Shown: positions 20,798 through 32,921, counted from the first letter of the stretch. The stretch is 64,000 bases of DNA from Stromatinia cepivora (GCA_014898415.1 RCTD01000035.1:421838-485837), one strand, 5' to 3'. Notes: generated by a model not told the origin, from the sequence alone. A program made the numbers and translations.

Positions 20798-23700
20798 TTT
20801 TGCGATTGTATGAATGAGACTTTTAGGTTATTCTTCGAAGAGATTGCGATTGGGAAAAAGGAAATATATATTTTAAAAATTGTATCAAATGTTCCGTTCC
20901 TGTTCGTGAACTACAATTGATGTTCCGATGTTTTCGGGGTCTTGACACTTCGTTACACTCAGAATGTTAGGAATGCCGCAAACGTGCTGCAGATCAATCT
21001 CCAGTCTTCCGAACGCGGGTCAATAGAATTAATTGACACTTGAGATATAAATAAAATAGAGGGCTGAACAAGAAATAATGTTTGAAACCAAGAGTAGAAC
21101 ACAAAGAAGTGGTGGGGGAGGGGAAGTAGGAAACCTCTCGTACTTAAATCAAAAGTAAACCATACTGATGTGGTGGAACGCATGCATAGCATCCATGAAT
21201 CCACACCAAAAAAAAAAAGCAACAGTTGCATTAGGGTTTTTTTTGGCACAATTTAAGGTTCTGCTAGCTGGTGACATGGGATAATGACATACCACTTCAT
21301 CCATCTTTGCTGACCACTAACCTGATGGAAATCCTACAAAACCAAAACCAAAACCAAAACCAAAAACAAAAACAAAAACCGTATTTGGTGTTGTGGCAGC
21401 AAAAAGCTTCAGCCGTTCAAGGAGTTTGATTTTCATGGGTGAGTACCAGGGCAGATGAGAGGGTAATCGGTTAAGGTTACATGGGGCTGATGGAGCTGAT
21501 GGGGCGTTGGATGAATTGTCTTTTTGGATTGTTTGAGACAAGAGATGAATTTTTGACTGGGTTTTGTCCAGCTTTGTATCTATGTATAGAGTTGAACTTC
21601 ATTGTGTACAAGCTTTGGGATTCCGTTCCTCAAACAATTGAAGATATATTTTCTTTTGTATTCAATTTCTCAACTTCATGTCTAATATCTGTAGTAGGCA
21701 GCTAGTAAGTCATCATTTGACATACTCGCTCGACCCTCAACCCCCATAATCCGTAGTTTTGATAACCTTAATAGATTGATACTCCGCGTTAGATTTAGAA
21801 GATTGATCGTATTCAAATTGTGGGGAGAAGTAAAAGGTACAGTTCTTCCTCTTCCTCTTCCTTCCTCCTTCCTCCTTCCTCCTTCCTCCTTCCTCTACCT
21901 CTTCGACTTTCCACTTTCCACTTTCGACTTTCCACTTTCCACTTTCCACTTCCACTTCCACTTTTCTTCGTATTTATATCAGTGCACCCATACTCCGTAT
22001 AAATCCTTGTTTCAGGGTCGTTGCTTGCTAATCACTGATTTTGTCACTGACCCCAGATACTGACAGATGGTCATCGCGTTGAGTTCGTACGACAATTTAA
22101 GGATGTTATAAGATGAAAATATTACCAGGTATATGGTGTTGAATTTTGAATATCTCCGCTTCGTAGGAAGAAAGGATAAAAAGCTTCATGTTTTGTTCTG
22201 GACACATCTATTCTACTTGGCATACTAATCATGTGGTGCTATACGAGTAGATTATAGGTTACCCATTAAAGTCTCGTGGTTGGTCATTTCTATACCGAGC
22301 CTTTTTCGAAGGGGTTATCTTTCCAAAGTTTCTTGGTATCTTGGCATTTGTGCGCAGTAAAGTCTGCAGGACTTATAATTTAAGATAAATCGTCCTTCTG
22401 CAGTATATCGCGAGTCGTGACATTAAAAAATTGACGAAGAGGAATTGCCATGAATCTACCTAAAAAGCTTTAATGATGGGTATCATACCCGCAGTCTCGA
22501 CAACGGTTTTGCTCGTCAAGAGCAAATGATCGACAGGTACAGATCCAAAATCCTGGTAGCTTTTCCCATCTACTCCGTAAAGGTATATCGCCGAGGGACG
22601 TGAGCCGGGCCGGTAGCAATGGGGAAAGTCCCATTCGCAGACTATTGATGGGATTTTGGCTATACGTGTGGAGAGGGCTGAGTTATTAATAATCTACCAG
22701 GCAAGGTTATATAAACCCCGCTATTCGTATCTTCATATTAATCCTTGACTTTGCATTGCGAACTAGAATGAAAGCTTTGTAATACGATACGAAGGAACCG
22801 ATAGACTTTCATCCGCATGTATATGTACTATTAGCATTTTCAAAATCTCGGAAAGTTTCTTTGACCTCCTTTCTAATTTACCGGGCTGCAGTCAGCAACA
22901 ACTTTCATCATGAATCCTTCTAGAATGATAGAAGCTATTCCGGTCATTGTCCTGTCCCGGTCCCAGGAAAACGGCTTGTATCTTGATGCTACCATTTTCA
23001 CTGTCACCATTTTTAAGATTATTTAATGCACAGAACATCATCCCTTAAAAATCGTCCAAAGGTCCATTCCAGTGCTTCTTGAACTTCTATAGTTGTTGCC
23101 TTTGGAGGAATACAATAGGCGCTGGTCATTCGCTCAAGATACCTACATAGAACTAGCTTCCTGAAAGAAATTCATAGATGGGTGCAATGTAATAAAGGAA
23201 ATAGACATCAGTTTTAAGCTCTATGTACGCGAAAATGTTCGACGGTACGAACTGTTTTACAATGTTGTTTGTATAATATAAGCTTCGGTCTAATTAACTT
23301 GGCCCTGCAATGTTTCTATGGGATAAGAGTTGAAATTATGCTTATGTGGGAGGATCAATGCTGATGCCAACGGGATGAGATGGTAATAAGATGAATCCTT
23401 TATGACGATTTGATGATTCTAATGATAGAATTAATCAAGAATCACAAGGCGGAGTAGAGAATTAGATGTTCGCTAGATGATAATGGACTAATTTTCATAA
23501 GCCACCACTGGTAGTTGAGGGATAGAAAAATGAAGTGAGGGAGTGATGGGATGTGATAGGAGGGGTAGGAGGGGCTAGCGATTTTTCGATCGACCATATG
23601 GATAAAATCACATCCGATATCAGATATCAATTGTTACAAAAATCGATTAAAATTCCAAATGATTGACATTTTGATTGAAACTTCAAAATATGGCTTTTCA

Positions 23701-24111
23701 AACGTCAAAATATCATGTATCCTAATATATACCCATAACTTTATATTAGATCATACGGTAATTCTGATGAAGATACACTTACCGCTCTAAGGTAGTCTGT
23801 GCACCCACTGTTGAGTTTTCAGACATGCAACAAACATTGATTTATTATTAGTCATGTGTTTTTAGATAACCAATGTCCGCCGCAACTGTACGGACGGAGT
23901 AAGGAAAAGCTAACGACGACTGAAGGGCAAAAGTAGATGTGCAACAACAGTTACATGGCAATACATCTTAACATGTGTTTTTAGGTAAGCACATTGGCAT
24001 GATCTACAACGGTAGCCAGAGTTGACCTCAATAGCAATCAAAAACATAAGGCTGACAATTTTTCAAACCAAATGCAAATATTAACCTTGGAATGCTACAG
24101 CCTTCTCAATT
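20798..24111. other. Long intergenic region with simple repeats
   Basis: No gene is supported over 3.3 kb. It holds a (CCAAAA)n hexamer tract at about 21338-21378 and a pyrimidine tract at about 21840-21965. The tract is made of CTTCCTC-type and CTTTCCACTTTC-type units and gives Phe/Ser/Leu-rich false ORFs. The promoter of the membrane-protein gene should be at its left end and that of GPI2 at its right end. I looked for tRNA-like T-loops and found none that I trust. Confidence 0.5.
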
Positions 24112-25567
24112 ATGGTGCCTCCACTGGCACCTCAATCTGCTCCCCCCTTAAATCGAAGTTCAACACTACCCAATACCTCTTCTGCTCGATTCATACCACA
24201 TGAAAGATCACATCTTGCGCCAGAAGATGCCATATTTCAAGCCTCACCACCTCGCAGACCATCTGCGGCTGTCAACCAATTGCGTATGACAAATGGAGAT
24301 GCTGGAAGATTAAGAAGTAGAGGAAGACATAATGAAAGAACGAAAAGTAGTCATAGAAGACGAAAGGCTACTTGGAAGAAATTGTTATGGGTGAAGCAAT
24401 CTTGTATGATATATTTTCATTCTTGCATGTGAATAATTGTACTGATCAATTGAAATAGATCCTGATAACTATACGGATCAAGACACCTTTCTCGAACATC
24501 TTCAAAGAAATCCACGTCTTCAACCTTATGACTTCTGGCCATTAGTAGCAGATTCGACGGTTATAGTTCAACATGTTTGCTCTGTCATAATATTCGTCGT
24601 TTCTTTCGTTGGGATATATCAAGAACATGTTTCTCCAGTTTCTGTGGTTGGATGGGGATCTATAGCTACCTTTTTAGGTTGGCTATTATGGGACTTATGG
24701 GTGGGACAAGAGGAAAGTACTCGACCAGCATTTCCACCTCCGCAGCCTTTTTCGCACAATGTATCTGCAACAAGTTCAACGCCAAATCTATTGGCAACAG
24801 CTGCAAATGGGCCAAAATATGCCTATTCAATTTCAACATCATCTCTTCAATCCACAGCCTCGAATCAAACTCAATCACCTCCGACACGGCCAATTTATAC
24901 ACCACATAATCCGCCCTTCTCCCATCGTACATCCCTTCGCTTGTCCACTGCCAAATCGGCGGTCTTGATATACTTTGTCCTCCTCGGTCTTTCTCCTATT
25001 CTTAAGTCTCTCACGAGGTCTACCTCGTCAGATTCAATCTGGGCAATGTCATTTCTCCTATTTACGATCAACATATTCTTCTTCGACTACGCTACCCCGT
25101 CCCCCTCTTGCTCATCGAGCTACTCACCCTCGAATGCGAAAAACAAAAACATCCCTGCCAGTCTCAGTACAAATGCTGCTCTAATGGCCTCCACAGTTCT
25201 CGCTTCCCGCCTTCCCAGTACAGGACAAGTCTTCAGCCTCACGCTTTTTTCCATAGAAGTTTTCGGACTCTTTCCTGTTTTCCGTCGTTATACTCGGTTA
25301 CATTCTCTACGTGGTCATCTAATCCTCACACTATTACTCGTTTTCGGCGCGGGCGGCGGTGTAGGATTAGTACTACCACAATCGGGACGATCGGCTTGGG
25401 ATTGGAAAAGTGGGTTAATTGGCGTTGTATTGGGGACTTTAATAACGGGATTGGCCATGGGCGGATGTAGTTGGTGGTTAATCGGGCTGCAGAAATATAA
25501 AAACGAGATTCATGGGCCATGGGATCCGGCGAGACCAGTTATTAGAAGGGCTTGGGATGATTATTAG
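24112..25567 (+). CDS. GPI2: GPI2/PIG-C, subunit of the GPI-GlcNAc transferase
   Basis: Two exons, 24112-24403 and 24459-25567 (55-nt intron), 466 residues. It is part of the ER membrane complex that transfers GlcNAc from UDP-GlcNAc to phosphatidylinositol, the first step of GPI-anchor synthesis. Family hallmarks are KLLWVKQS joined across the intron to YPDNYTD, then YDFWPLVADSTVI and the strongly conserved SPILKSLTRSTSSDSIWAMSF (about 276-296), followed by several hydrophobic helices. The first 85 residues are Pro/Ser/Arg-rich and not conserved in the family. A Ser/Thr-rich loop of about 70 residues follows the second membrane segment. Both additions make the protein longer than yeast Gpi2. 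The start is the first ATG in frame. Confidence 0.92.
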
Positions 25568-26877
25568 AGGGAAGTATTAGAGAGTATGTAGATTTATTAA
25601 TTAGAAACACTTATTAAACCTATAGACTTTATAAGAGTGATTGGTGATATTGCTAAATTTACATAGTTGCAAGTATTTACATACCAAAGCCCTTTCTTCA
25701 TTGGTTCGTCTCATCTCCCGAAGTCCTTTACTTTAGTCAATTAATCCCACTCCATCCGACAAGATCAATTCAAACCAAAAAATATCACTCAGCTTATCTA
25801 TTGGTCAAACCCATATCCCATTATCCTTCCCTCACTCTTCTAATATCAATCATCACTAGAACTTTCGATTTGAATAACTTGTAAGTTTAACACGCGTGCA
25901 GCTACAGATATTGAAAACTTCAAGCGTATTTCCTATAATTCATTTTCGAAAAGCTATACTCCTGTAGGAGCAAAAGTCTCGATTCTATATACATGCCCAG
26001 CGCTATTGATGTGTTGAGTCGTGTTCTTCTTCATGTATTTTCTATTTTCTTCATCTCCATCTCTTGATTACTACTCCTGTTCCTTGCCTTGTCTCTCCTT
26101 TTCCATAGTCTTTGGATTCTCTCGTCATGTGTAGTCATAGTTTGATGTGTATTATGGAAAGACTTGATTAGATATATCATCACTTCCCGACAAGGGTTTC
26201 TCTGATACTTTTACAACTCGGTAGATTTCAGCAATGTTGCAGAGTGGGGCTGGAGCTGGCGAAGTTGCATTAAGTTGCATTCTTGAATGTTGGGGGTGGA
26301 GGGCGGGGGATGGGGGTTTGGTGCGATTAAGGGGTGGGTGTGGTGGTGTTGGTTGGGTGTTGGTTGGGAAAGGGGGGGTGTTTGGAAAAGGGGAGGGGAT
26401 GGGGAAGGAGTTTAGGATGGCTGGGACTGGTAAAGGAATGCTCAGATGGGAAAAGATTTTTTTTAGTAGTATGTAGTTTACCTTGATTGGAGCTGCTGGT
26501 GCGGCCATGATGAACTGGATTAGGGTGAAGATGTTGCGAAGAGTGTCGTGGGTTGCATTTTGAGCGGAGCTGTCTATTATATGTAGAGGATGGCGTTCAG
26601 GGCGTGGAGTGATTTATCTTGGATGGTAATGTGCAATTGCCTAGAATTCTTCGATGGGGCCTATATTGATAGGTTTTTGCTAAAAAAGAGGAAAGGAGCA
26701 ACGTTGACAAGTTTATATTCTCGAGGTAAAGCCATCCACCCATCCTCTCCTCGGAAATGGTTATCCTTCACTAGTGTATGACTAGATGCGTACATTACCC
26801 CTCCGTATCATTTCTCTAGTCTAGCGGGTGCCTAACTCTCGAGGCATCGGTCATATGATTTTTAATATCTCTGCCAG
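25568..26877. other. Intergenic region with G/C-skewed low-complexity DNA
   Basis: This lies downstream of GPI2. At about 26270-26420 the plus strand is G-rich (GGGGGTGG-type runs) and yields false Pro/Thr-rich ORFs. On the minus strand, an ATG at 26508 gives MAAPAAPIK directly before a GTAAAC donor with an ACTACTAA branch-like phrase. That could be the first exon of a small gene, but I cannot find a convincing second exon. Confidence 0.35.
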
Positions 26878-27493
26878 GAGAGTCTAATCGGCCAATTCCT
26901 AAATCGCATATTTTGAATCCACTTTTCGTTCATTTTTGTATACATTAGCTTCATTTAATTATATCATATTATAATTATTAATCGAAAATTATATTATAAA
27001 TAGATATACTATTTATTTATATTTTGTACTTTTTATTTTTATAAATTCCAATTAGTATTGATTTAATCATTATATTTATAAATTAGATTTCCAATCCGGA
27101 AAAAATAAATTTTATATATCGAATAAAATAACTTTACTACAAAATAATTAAATCTTTATTTTATTTAAATCGAATAATAATAAAATTGAATATTATATAA
27201 TTTATATTTTATATAAATTTCAATATTATTTATAACTTGTTGAAATGAAAATTGGGAGATATCAAAATTGAGGGTAAAAAGGAATAGAGAAATCAATTCT
27301 ATATTATAACCAATTGAAGATTTAAGGGAATTGGAAAATGGATCAAATGATAGATTTGTATTTCTTCAATTAGTAGATTCTATATTATATAACAAATTAT
27401 TTATAAATATAATAGTTGAAAATTTATTATATAAAATATATTTTGGTAAAGGTTTGATATATATTATTAGGAGATAATCAATTAGACCCTCTG
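26878..27493. mobile_element. AT-rich inverted-repeat element, about 616 bp, RIP-decayed
   Basis: The left end (from 26878, GAGAGTCTAATCGG) and the reverse complement of the right end (GAGGGTCTAATTGA, from 27493) match at 18 of the first 25 positions. Most mismatches are C/T or G/A. The interior is more than 75% AT with no ORF. The ends fit a MITE or a small DNA transposon hit by RIP. No target duplication is clear. Confidence 0.5.
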
Positions 27494-27791
27494 AAAGAGT
27501 TCGCTTAAAATATTCAATCAAAAAGTATAAAAACTCTGGAAGAAGGTCGATATGAAAACTAGACTAGTTCCTAGCATCTTTCATTAACCTCCTCTTTCCT
27601 TCCCTCCCAACCCTGATCCTCTTTCTCTTTCTCTTTGCGTCAGTCTCCATTCTAACATTTCCTTTTCTTTTGCTTTCTTATTTTTCAAAAATCCAAGTCC
27701 ACCACAATCAATATACCTATTCAAGCACAGCTTCCCACGAATAACCTTATGTTGAATATTATTCCACTGCACTTCTATCATTACAATAATC

Positions 27792-28999
27792 ATGCGTACC
27801 ACCGGCCCTTCTACTTGCTCTGTTTGTTATGATTTCGCGTCTACAAAATTGCTTTGTGGTTCATGCAAATCCATTGCCTATTGCTCTCCATTATGTCAGA
27901 GATTGGACTGGTCTCTCCACAAAATCCTTTGTAAAGAATTTGCTTCATTTAGCCCACGCCCTTCTAAATGCCACAAACTCGCATTTTATTTTCCGGTTGA
28001 CTTTGAATATCCAAAGTTGGAGTGGCTTCAGTGTCCGAAAACTCCGCAGGCACAGGGTAGTGATAAAGAAGCAACGATCTATTACTGCGCAAGGACATGG
28101 ATCACAAGGTTTGGAATCTCACCACGGGCGCGTGTTGATATGTTTGCTGACCTTCGTCAATCAGGGAAACACCATACAATCTTCATTTATTTTTTGTCGT
28201 GGAGACTGTCTAGATAGTGACCCTAAACGCAACCAAAGCATCATCTCTGTTGCGGGGGGCGCTCATTGGAATGGACCTTTAGTCGTATTTCGAAAATATC
28301 GTTCTTGTTCTTCCTCAATTATTTCGGATGTCGTTTTGGCAGACTTCCCCGTCGTTATAAAAATGATTACACAATTGCAATGGACGAAAAACAATAAACA
28401 CTGTCGAGTAGTAGAACAGAATGCTAAGTTAGCGCAATGCATTCTGTTTGAATGCCAGCGTGATAAGGCCTTCTCGCGAAAGGAAGGCTTGACGGTCATC
28501 AGCATTCCTGAAACTCACCCAATTTATGAAATGGAACCTACCGATGTCTCAAAAAAAAATGGGGATTCCACTAATCGTGCAAAAGCTATCTCGAGGAGCT
28601 ATTCTAGACGATTCGTTTAACGAAGAACATTTGAGAAATCAATTTGGTAAATCACTTCATCTTGATATTTGCCCTGATAGCAAGACGTGGGGAAGAACAC
28701 TTCCAGAATGGCGAAGAAATATGGGACCTCTTCTGGTTGCGAGGCAGGACAAACAAGATATTACTTACGGTCAACTACTTGGCATTGCCTATTTCATCGA
28801 GGCCCTATCTCGCCAGTTGAAGAAATGTGATCTGAGCTCAATGAGTCGCTTGGAGAGAGAGCGGATTGTCCAGGGATACTTCACCAAGGAGATGTTCGAG
28901 GATACCTTTTTCAACCGTTACATACCCTTAGTGGTGAATGCACCCGGATTCGAGGGCATAACATCTCCTTATAGCAATTCAAATGAATCAGCTTGCTAA
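27792..28999 (+). pseudogene. MYND zinc-finger gene with two +1 frameshifts
   Basis: ATG at 27792. The MYND finger is complete: C9, C12, C22, C25, C31, C35, H43, C47 (CSVC, CGSC, YCSPLCQ). A family-specific body follows. The reading frame shifts by +1 in a T6 run at 28190-28195 and again by +1 in an A9 run at 28551-28559. On either side the protein aligns well with the paralogues: HTIFIY before the first break, then RGDCLDSDPK; HPIYEMEPTD before the second, then MGIPLIVQKL. The end holds the core phrase LLVARQDKQDITYGQLLG and a helical tail. Both shifts fall in homopolymers, so sequencing error, decay or true frameshifting are all possible. MYND fingers are protein-protein interaction modules; the role here is unknown. 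Confidence 0.75.
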
Positions 29000-29956
29000 T
29001 TATGGAAGAAAGAGTTTCATGATCATCAGAATAAGTGAATAGGGGAAAAAGATTCTGGTTTCCTTTGGAAATGTTGTATGAGTCGTCGTCGGTCCCAGAA
29101 GTATAGTGATGATTTTGTTGTTTGGAATGGTGTATTGTTATGCAACAGACGGTGATACCATCTAATAACACTTGGAGTTAAAGTACACGAAGCGTTTTTT
29201 GAATTTGCTTACTCCCTTTGTACGGAGGTATTAGCACGGTTTGGAGCTAGAATTCTGCTTTCTGGTTCGGCGAAATCAAATTAGGGACAGAGATCAAAAC
29301 ATTCACTTCTATTAGTAAAGTAGTGCTAGCAAAATTCACCATGATTTTCATTAGTATATTCTGACCATGCTTTAACAAAGGATATTTTTAGATCATTTAA
29401 CCACATCTTTCATTTCTTATTTATTTTGATTTGCCTTCTCGAACCTTTCCCATCCTTGTCAAAATTTTCTGTCAAATCTCTTTGGTGTAATTTGTCTTTC
29501 TTGTTACAACAAGCAAATCATCATTTTTAATCCTGAAATGAAATTGCGCCTTTGTGGTTGGACCCCTCAGCCCCCCCCACAGCTCAAGAGATGCCCAATT
29601 TTCAGATATACAAATTATAGTAACAAGTTTCCCTACAGCCAGTTCGGAACTTCTCTACCTTCCTTCAATACCTTCCTCTGATTCTTTGAATCGCATCAGC
29701 TGCTAGATCGCATCACCTCTTTCTAAAATTAGCAACCTGCCTCCATTCACAAACAGCTCTCTTTAATTTCATTCTATCACCGACAAATTTACGCTTCTGA
29801 TCCACTACTTTTGATAAGAAATGATCAATTTCAACTAGCCTGCACATAAAGTTATCCATTTATCCCTTCTTTCTGATCCATTGCGTCCCTAGATGCTCTT
29901 TATTCTCTAACTAGATAAAAAAAAACTCTCCGCGAACCGCTAAACTATCTACTTCA
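29000..29956. other. Intergenic region between two MYND paralogues
   Basis: No supported gene. The last 400 bases are pyrimidine-rich on the plus strand and probably contain the promoter and leader of the MYND gene at 29957. Confidence 0.5.
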
Positions 29957-31393
29957 ATGACCTCACGCCGCAACCCACTTTTTGGCCCACGGGTCTCAAT
30001 CTCCTCCTTTGGTCCAAGAATCGAGCACCCAAAGTGCGGATACTGTACAGAAGATGCTTCAATCCCATGTACAGCCTGCGATGCTACCTGGTACTGTACA
30101 TCAAACTGCCAGGAGATGGATCGCCCTATTCATGAGATGATCTGCCAGAGATACACAGATTTCGTTACTGCAAACCCATGCCCCGAGGATACCTTCGATA
30201 AGAAATACAGACTCGGTCTCCTTTTACCTGTGGACTCGGAAGATTTCGAGTTGGCTTGGATTGCCAATGGTTCTAGGGGCAAGTCTGTGGCAACATTCCT
30301 TCAATATTACGACCAGGATCGGATAAACACTCGTCAGACTCTTATAGATTGCAACATGGCAAGCAAGCACTTTGATCATTGCATTATTCTGGCCGTCCGA
30401 GGGGACTTTTTAACCGATAACTCCCCACCGAACGCGTGTATCAACCATATCATGGATGGAAAATTGAAATATTCTTTGAAGGGTCCGGTTGCTGTTGTTA
30501 GCGAGCGTGGCCGGGGTGATTTTGGAGATGTACAGCATTTTGAGCCATGCGATTTCAGAATTCTGATCGACTTCCTCTTTAACTATGAAGGAAAGCCAAA
30601 ACTTGAGGTTGGGCACGCTTGCGGTGAAGATTCGAAGGGTGTTTTGGGTACGAGGATGAGCCGTTTTTTGAAGTTTCTCACGGGAAAAGCTCAAGATGGG
30701 AAGGGGAAGTCTACAAATGCCATCTTTGATGCCGAGGAATATAGAACCTACAGAAAACGTGCGGGATCCTTTTCTGAGTCAGAATGGGCCGTGGACTCCG
30801 GATCTTTCCTTACGAGACATAACATTCAGCACTCCAGGTCGAGCGTCAATCTCGGCAGTTTTAGGGACGATGGTTCTTCCCTTCACAAGCCTGAATCATT
30901 TGTTATGCCAGATTTCCTACCTGACTGGATTAGGGAGTCTGATTCGATTGCCACAGGACCTGTTTCACGCCCAAAGACAGCTCCACCCCTTTCGGTCGAT
31001 ACGAAGAAGACGATGAAAGAATCTGCTAGTATGGAAAGCATGGAAATTACCCCAGCTTCCCCAATTGCAAGGGCTAAAAATCAAACAGCACACGACGACA
31101 ACGTTTCTATCAAAGACTCTATTGATATCGTTAATCTTTACAACCCAACTACAGATAGAAATCATCGCAATGCTCCCGCATCTATCATTTCAGCCAGTCC
31201 AAGCCCATCCGTTCTAACCACCACATCATTTTTCCAACCTAAACCAATCCGTAAGGGCAAAGGCCCTTTGACAATCAATCCGAGAACTTCTTTCTTTAGT
31301 CGTCCGAAATCTAATAGCGCCGAATTAGACCGTGATCAAGTGGTGTTTCAGCGAAGTATTGCCGGTTCGATTATGTCACCATGGACGGTATAA
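29957..31393 (+). CDS. MYND zinc-finger protein with long disordered tail
   Basis: Single exon, 478 residues, ATG at 29957. All eight MYND ligands are present (C27, C30, C38, C41, C47, C51, H59, C63). The next 160 residues share blocks with the 27.8-kb paralogue, for instance YRLGLLLPVDSEDFELAWI, HCIILAVRGDFLTDN and KGPVAVVSERGRGDFGD. After about residue 230 it departs from the family. The VARQDK core found in the other members is missing, replaced by a Ser/Pro/Thr-rich tail with phrases such as PLTINPRTSFFSRPKS. It may be a fusion or a re-exonised tail. Intact frame and ordinary codon use suggest an active gene. Function unknown. Confidence 0.8.
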   Translation: MTSRRNPLFGPRVSISSFGPRIEHPKCGYCTEDASIPCTACDATWYCTSNCQEMDRPIHEMICQRYTDFVTANPCPEDTFDKKYRLGLLLPVDSEDFELAWIANGSRGKSVATFLQYYDQDRINTRQTLIDCNMASKHFDHCIILAVRGDFLTDNSPPNACINHIMDGKLKYSLKGPVAVVSERGRGDFGDVQHFEPCDFRILIDFLFNYEGKPKLEVGHACGEDSKGVLGTRMSRFLKFLTGKAQDGKGKSTNAIFDAEEYRTYRKRAGSFSESEWAVDSGSFLTRHNIQHSRSSVNLGSFRDDGSSLHKPESFVMPDFLPDWIRESDSIATGPVSRPKTAPPLSVDTKKTMKESASMESMEITPASPIARAKNQTAHDDNVSIKDSIDIVNLYNPTTDRNHRNAPASIISASPSPSVLTTTSFFQPKPIRKGKGPLTINPRTSFFSRPKSNSAELDRDQVVFQRSIAGSIMSPWTV

Positions 31394-32240
31394 GAATGGG
31401 ATTCACAGTGCTCTTGGCACAAATACACGTTTTTACAAAACTTTATCTGCTAGAAATATGGAGCCAGGTCTAGCTCTCATTGAGACAGAGATAGACAGAG
31501 ACGGAGAGAAGAAGATTTGATCCTGGAGTTGGGTTAGAAAACTTGCATTGAGATAGGTGCGAGGGGATTTCAGGTATAATGCCGCAAATTGTGCGAATGG
31601 CCATGGGAGGAAGGTGATTATTTTGATACTTTTGATACTTTTGATACTTTTGATACTTTTGATACTTTTGATACTTTTGATACTTTTGATACTTTTGATA
31701 CTTTTGATACTTTTGATACTTTTGATACTTTTGATACTTTGCTGGTGGCGCATGGTGGTATTTAGCCGGTTCGATGATCCCTTGCGGTTCTAGTTGGTTT
31801 CCATAGCATTTTGATCATGTCTTATAATTTTAAGCAGTTTCCAGATACTCTGTTCACTCATACATGGTGAAGCTTTATGGTACATTTGAGTTTGGTAATC
31901 GTATCCACCGTGCTGTATCTGGATATATCTCAAACCATTACTGCTACGCTCTCCATTCCATATATTCATGTTCGCACTTTTGAGTTGTCACGGTGATTCT
32001 TTAGTAGAAGCTATTCTGATTTTGTAGACATAAGGAGTTTGTCATCTTTCTTCGCCTTACAATTATGAACAAAGATTCACACAACATAGAAGATGGTCAA
32101 TCTCTCACGTGGACGGGTCAATTATAGAAACTTGCCATGCATATTTGTATAGATCTTTCTCTCACTTTCAAGTTCAAGTAGTCAAAGCTCAGCAGTTTGA
32201 GGTGGGTAAATTTCGAGAGAGATAGGGCGCTTTCCCGCAC
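31394..32240. other. Intergenic region containing the 9-bp array
   Basis: Apart from the minisatellite I see no gene. The right end should hold the promoter of the MYND-family gene at 32241. Confidence 0.5.
31621..31740 (+). repeat. 9-bp minisatellite, unit TTTTGATAC (about 13 copies)
   Basis: A perfect array of a 9-bp unit just downstream of the MYND gene at 29957. Since 9 is a multiple of 3 it reads as Leu-Ile-Leu on the plus strand and Lys-Ser-Ile on the minus strand, giving artificial ORFs. The near absence of variants suggests recent expansion. Confidence 0.95.
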
Positions 32241-32921
32241 ATGACCAACCTCGACGCCCCACCCCTTACTACCCTCGCTGGTACATGTAAGTTACAACAA
32301 CTCCAACTGCCTCAAGTCCTGCCTCAACCTCAAACCTTCGACAAAACCGCTTTTTGTCCTTTTAAAACAATCGATCGTACTAGAGCAGAAAACCTTCTCA
32401 GTCTTCTTATCCATTCCATCAGAACACACCATACCGAGCATCCAGCTATGTCTCAAGCTTTTGGTCCTGTTCCTCCTCCACAAGGTACAGACAGTTCTAC
32501 TCGTGGTGTCAAGGCTATATACATCCACTGTATTGGCGACCAAAAAATCCTTGGTCTACCCAAATACACCGAAGTCACAATTTCAGACAACCATGTCATC
32601 TTCACCAGGGAAAAACCTACAGATATTTCTGTTCACATGAGACTTCCAACTCTCACCCGCAAAACCGAGTATGTCGATCCACACTAGGCCAATAAGAGAG
32701 GCTGTATCGATTATGCATCACGCAAAAATCCTATGTCAAATAGAAAAGCACTCTACCTAAACCTACGAGTTGATAATAAACATGAGAGTACATGGGGTTT
32801 TGGTGATACGGAGAAATGGGACCTCATTATTGGCACGGTTTTGGTTGCAAGACAGGACAAGAAGGACATCACTGCACAGCAAGTTGGGGGCTTGGCAAGA
32901 TTTTGCTTCTATGATCCCTAA
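32241..32921 (+). CDS. MYND-family C-terminal domain gene lacking the zinc finger, 3' end cut by a transposon
   Basis: The ATG at 32241 opens a frame with an in-frame TAG at 32685-32687. A GTATGT donor at 32669 and a TAG acceptor at 32743 define a 75-nt intron that removes the stop, leaving 201 residues. The protein has no MYND cysteines. It aligns with the second half of the family instead: IHCIGDQKILGLPKYTEV, NHVIFTREKPTD and, near the end, TVLVARQDKKDITAQQVGGLARFC. The stop at 32921 lies inside the left end of the 548-bp element at 32913, so the family's normal C-terminal helix was replaced by element sequence. MSQAFGPVPPP at 32448 is an alternative start, leaving about 130 residues. Whether it is expressed is unknown; it may be a pseudogene. 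Confidence 0.6.

Noticed and set aside
20301..20817. Plus-strand ORFs of 80-97 codons opposite the membrane-protein gene
   Set aside because: Antisense shadows without motifs; the minus frame has a signal peptide and a membrane helix.
21317..22002. Ser/Phe/Leu-rich and Gly/Phe-rich ORFs
   Set aside because: They come from CCAAAA and CTTCC/CTTTCCAC simple repeats.
31433..31793. Lys-Ser-Ile and Leu-Ile-Leu repeat ORFs on both strands
   Set aside because: They are produced by the 9-bp array.
32685..32687. TAG stop in the MYND-family gene at 32241, first read as a nonsense mutation
   Set aside because: A GTATGT donor and a TAG acceptor 75 nt apart remove it in frame, so splicing is the simpler reading, though the branch site is weak.
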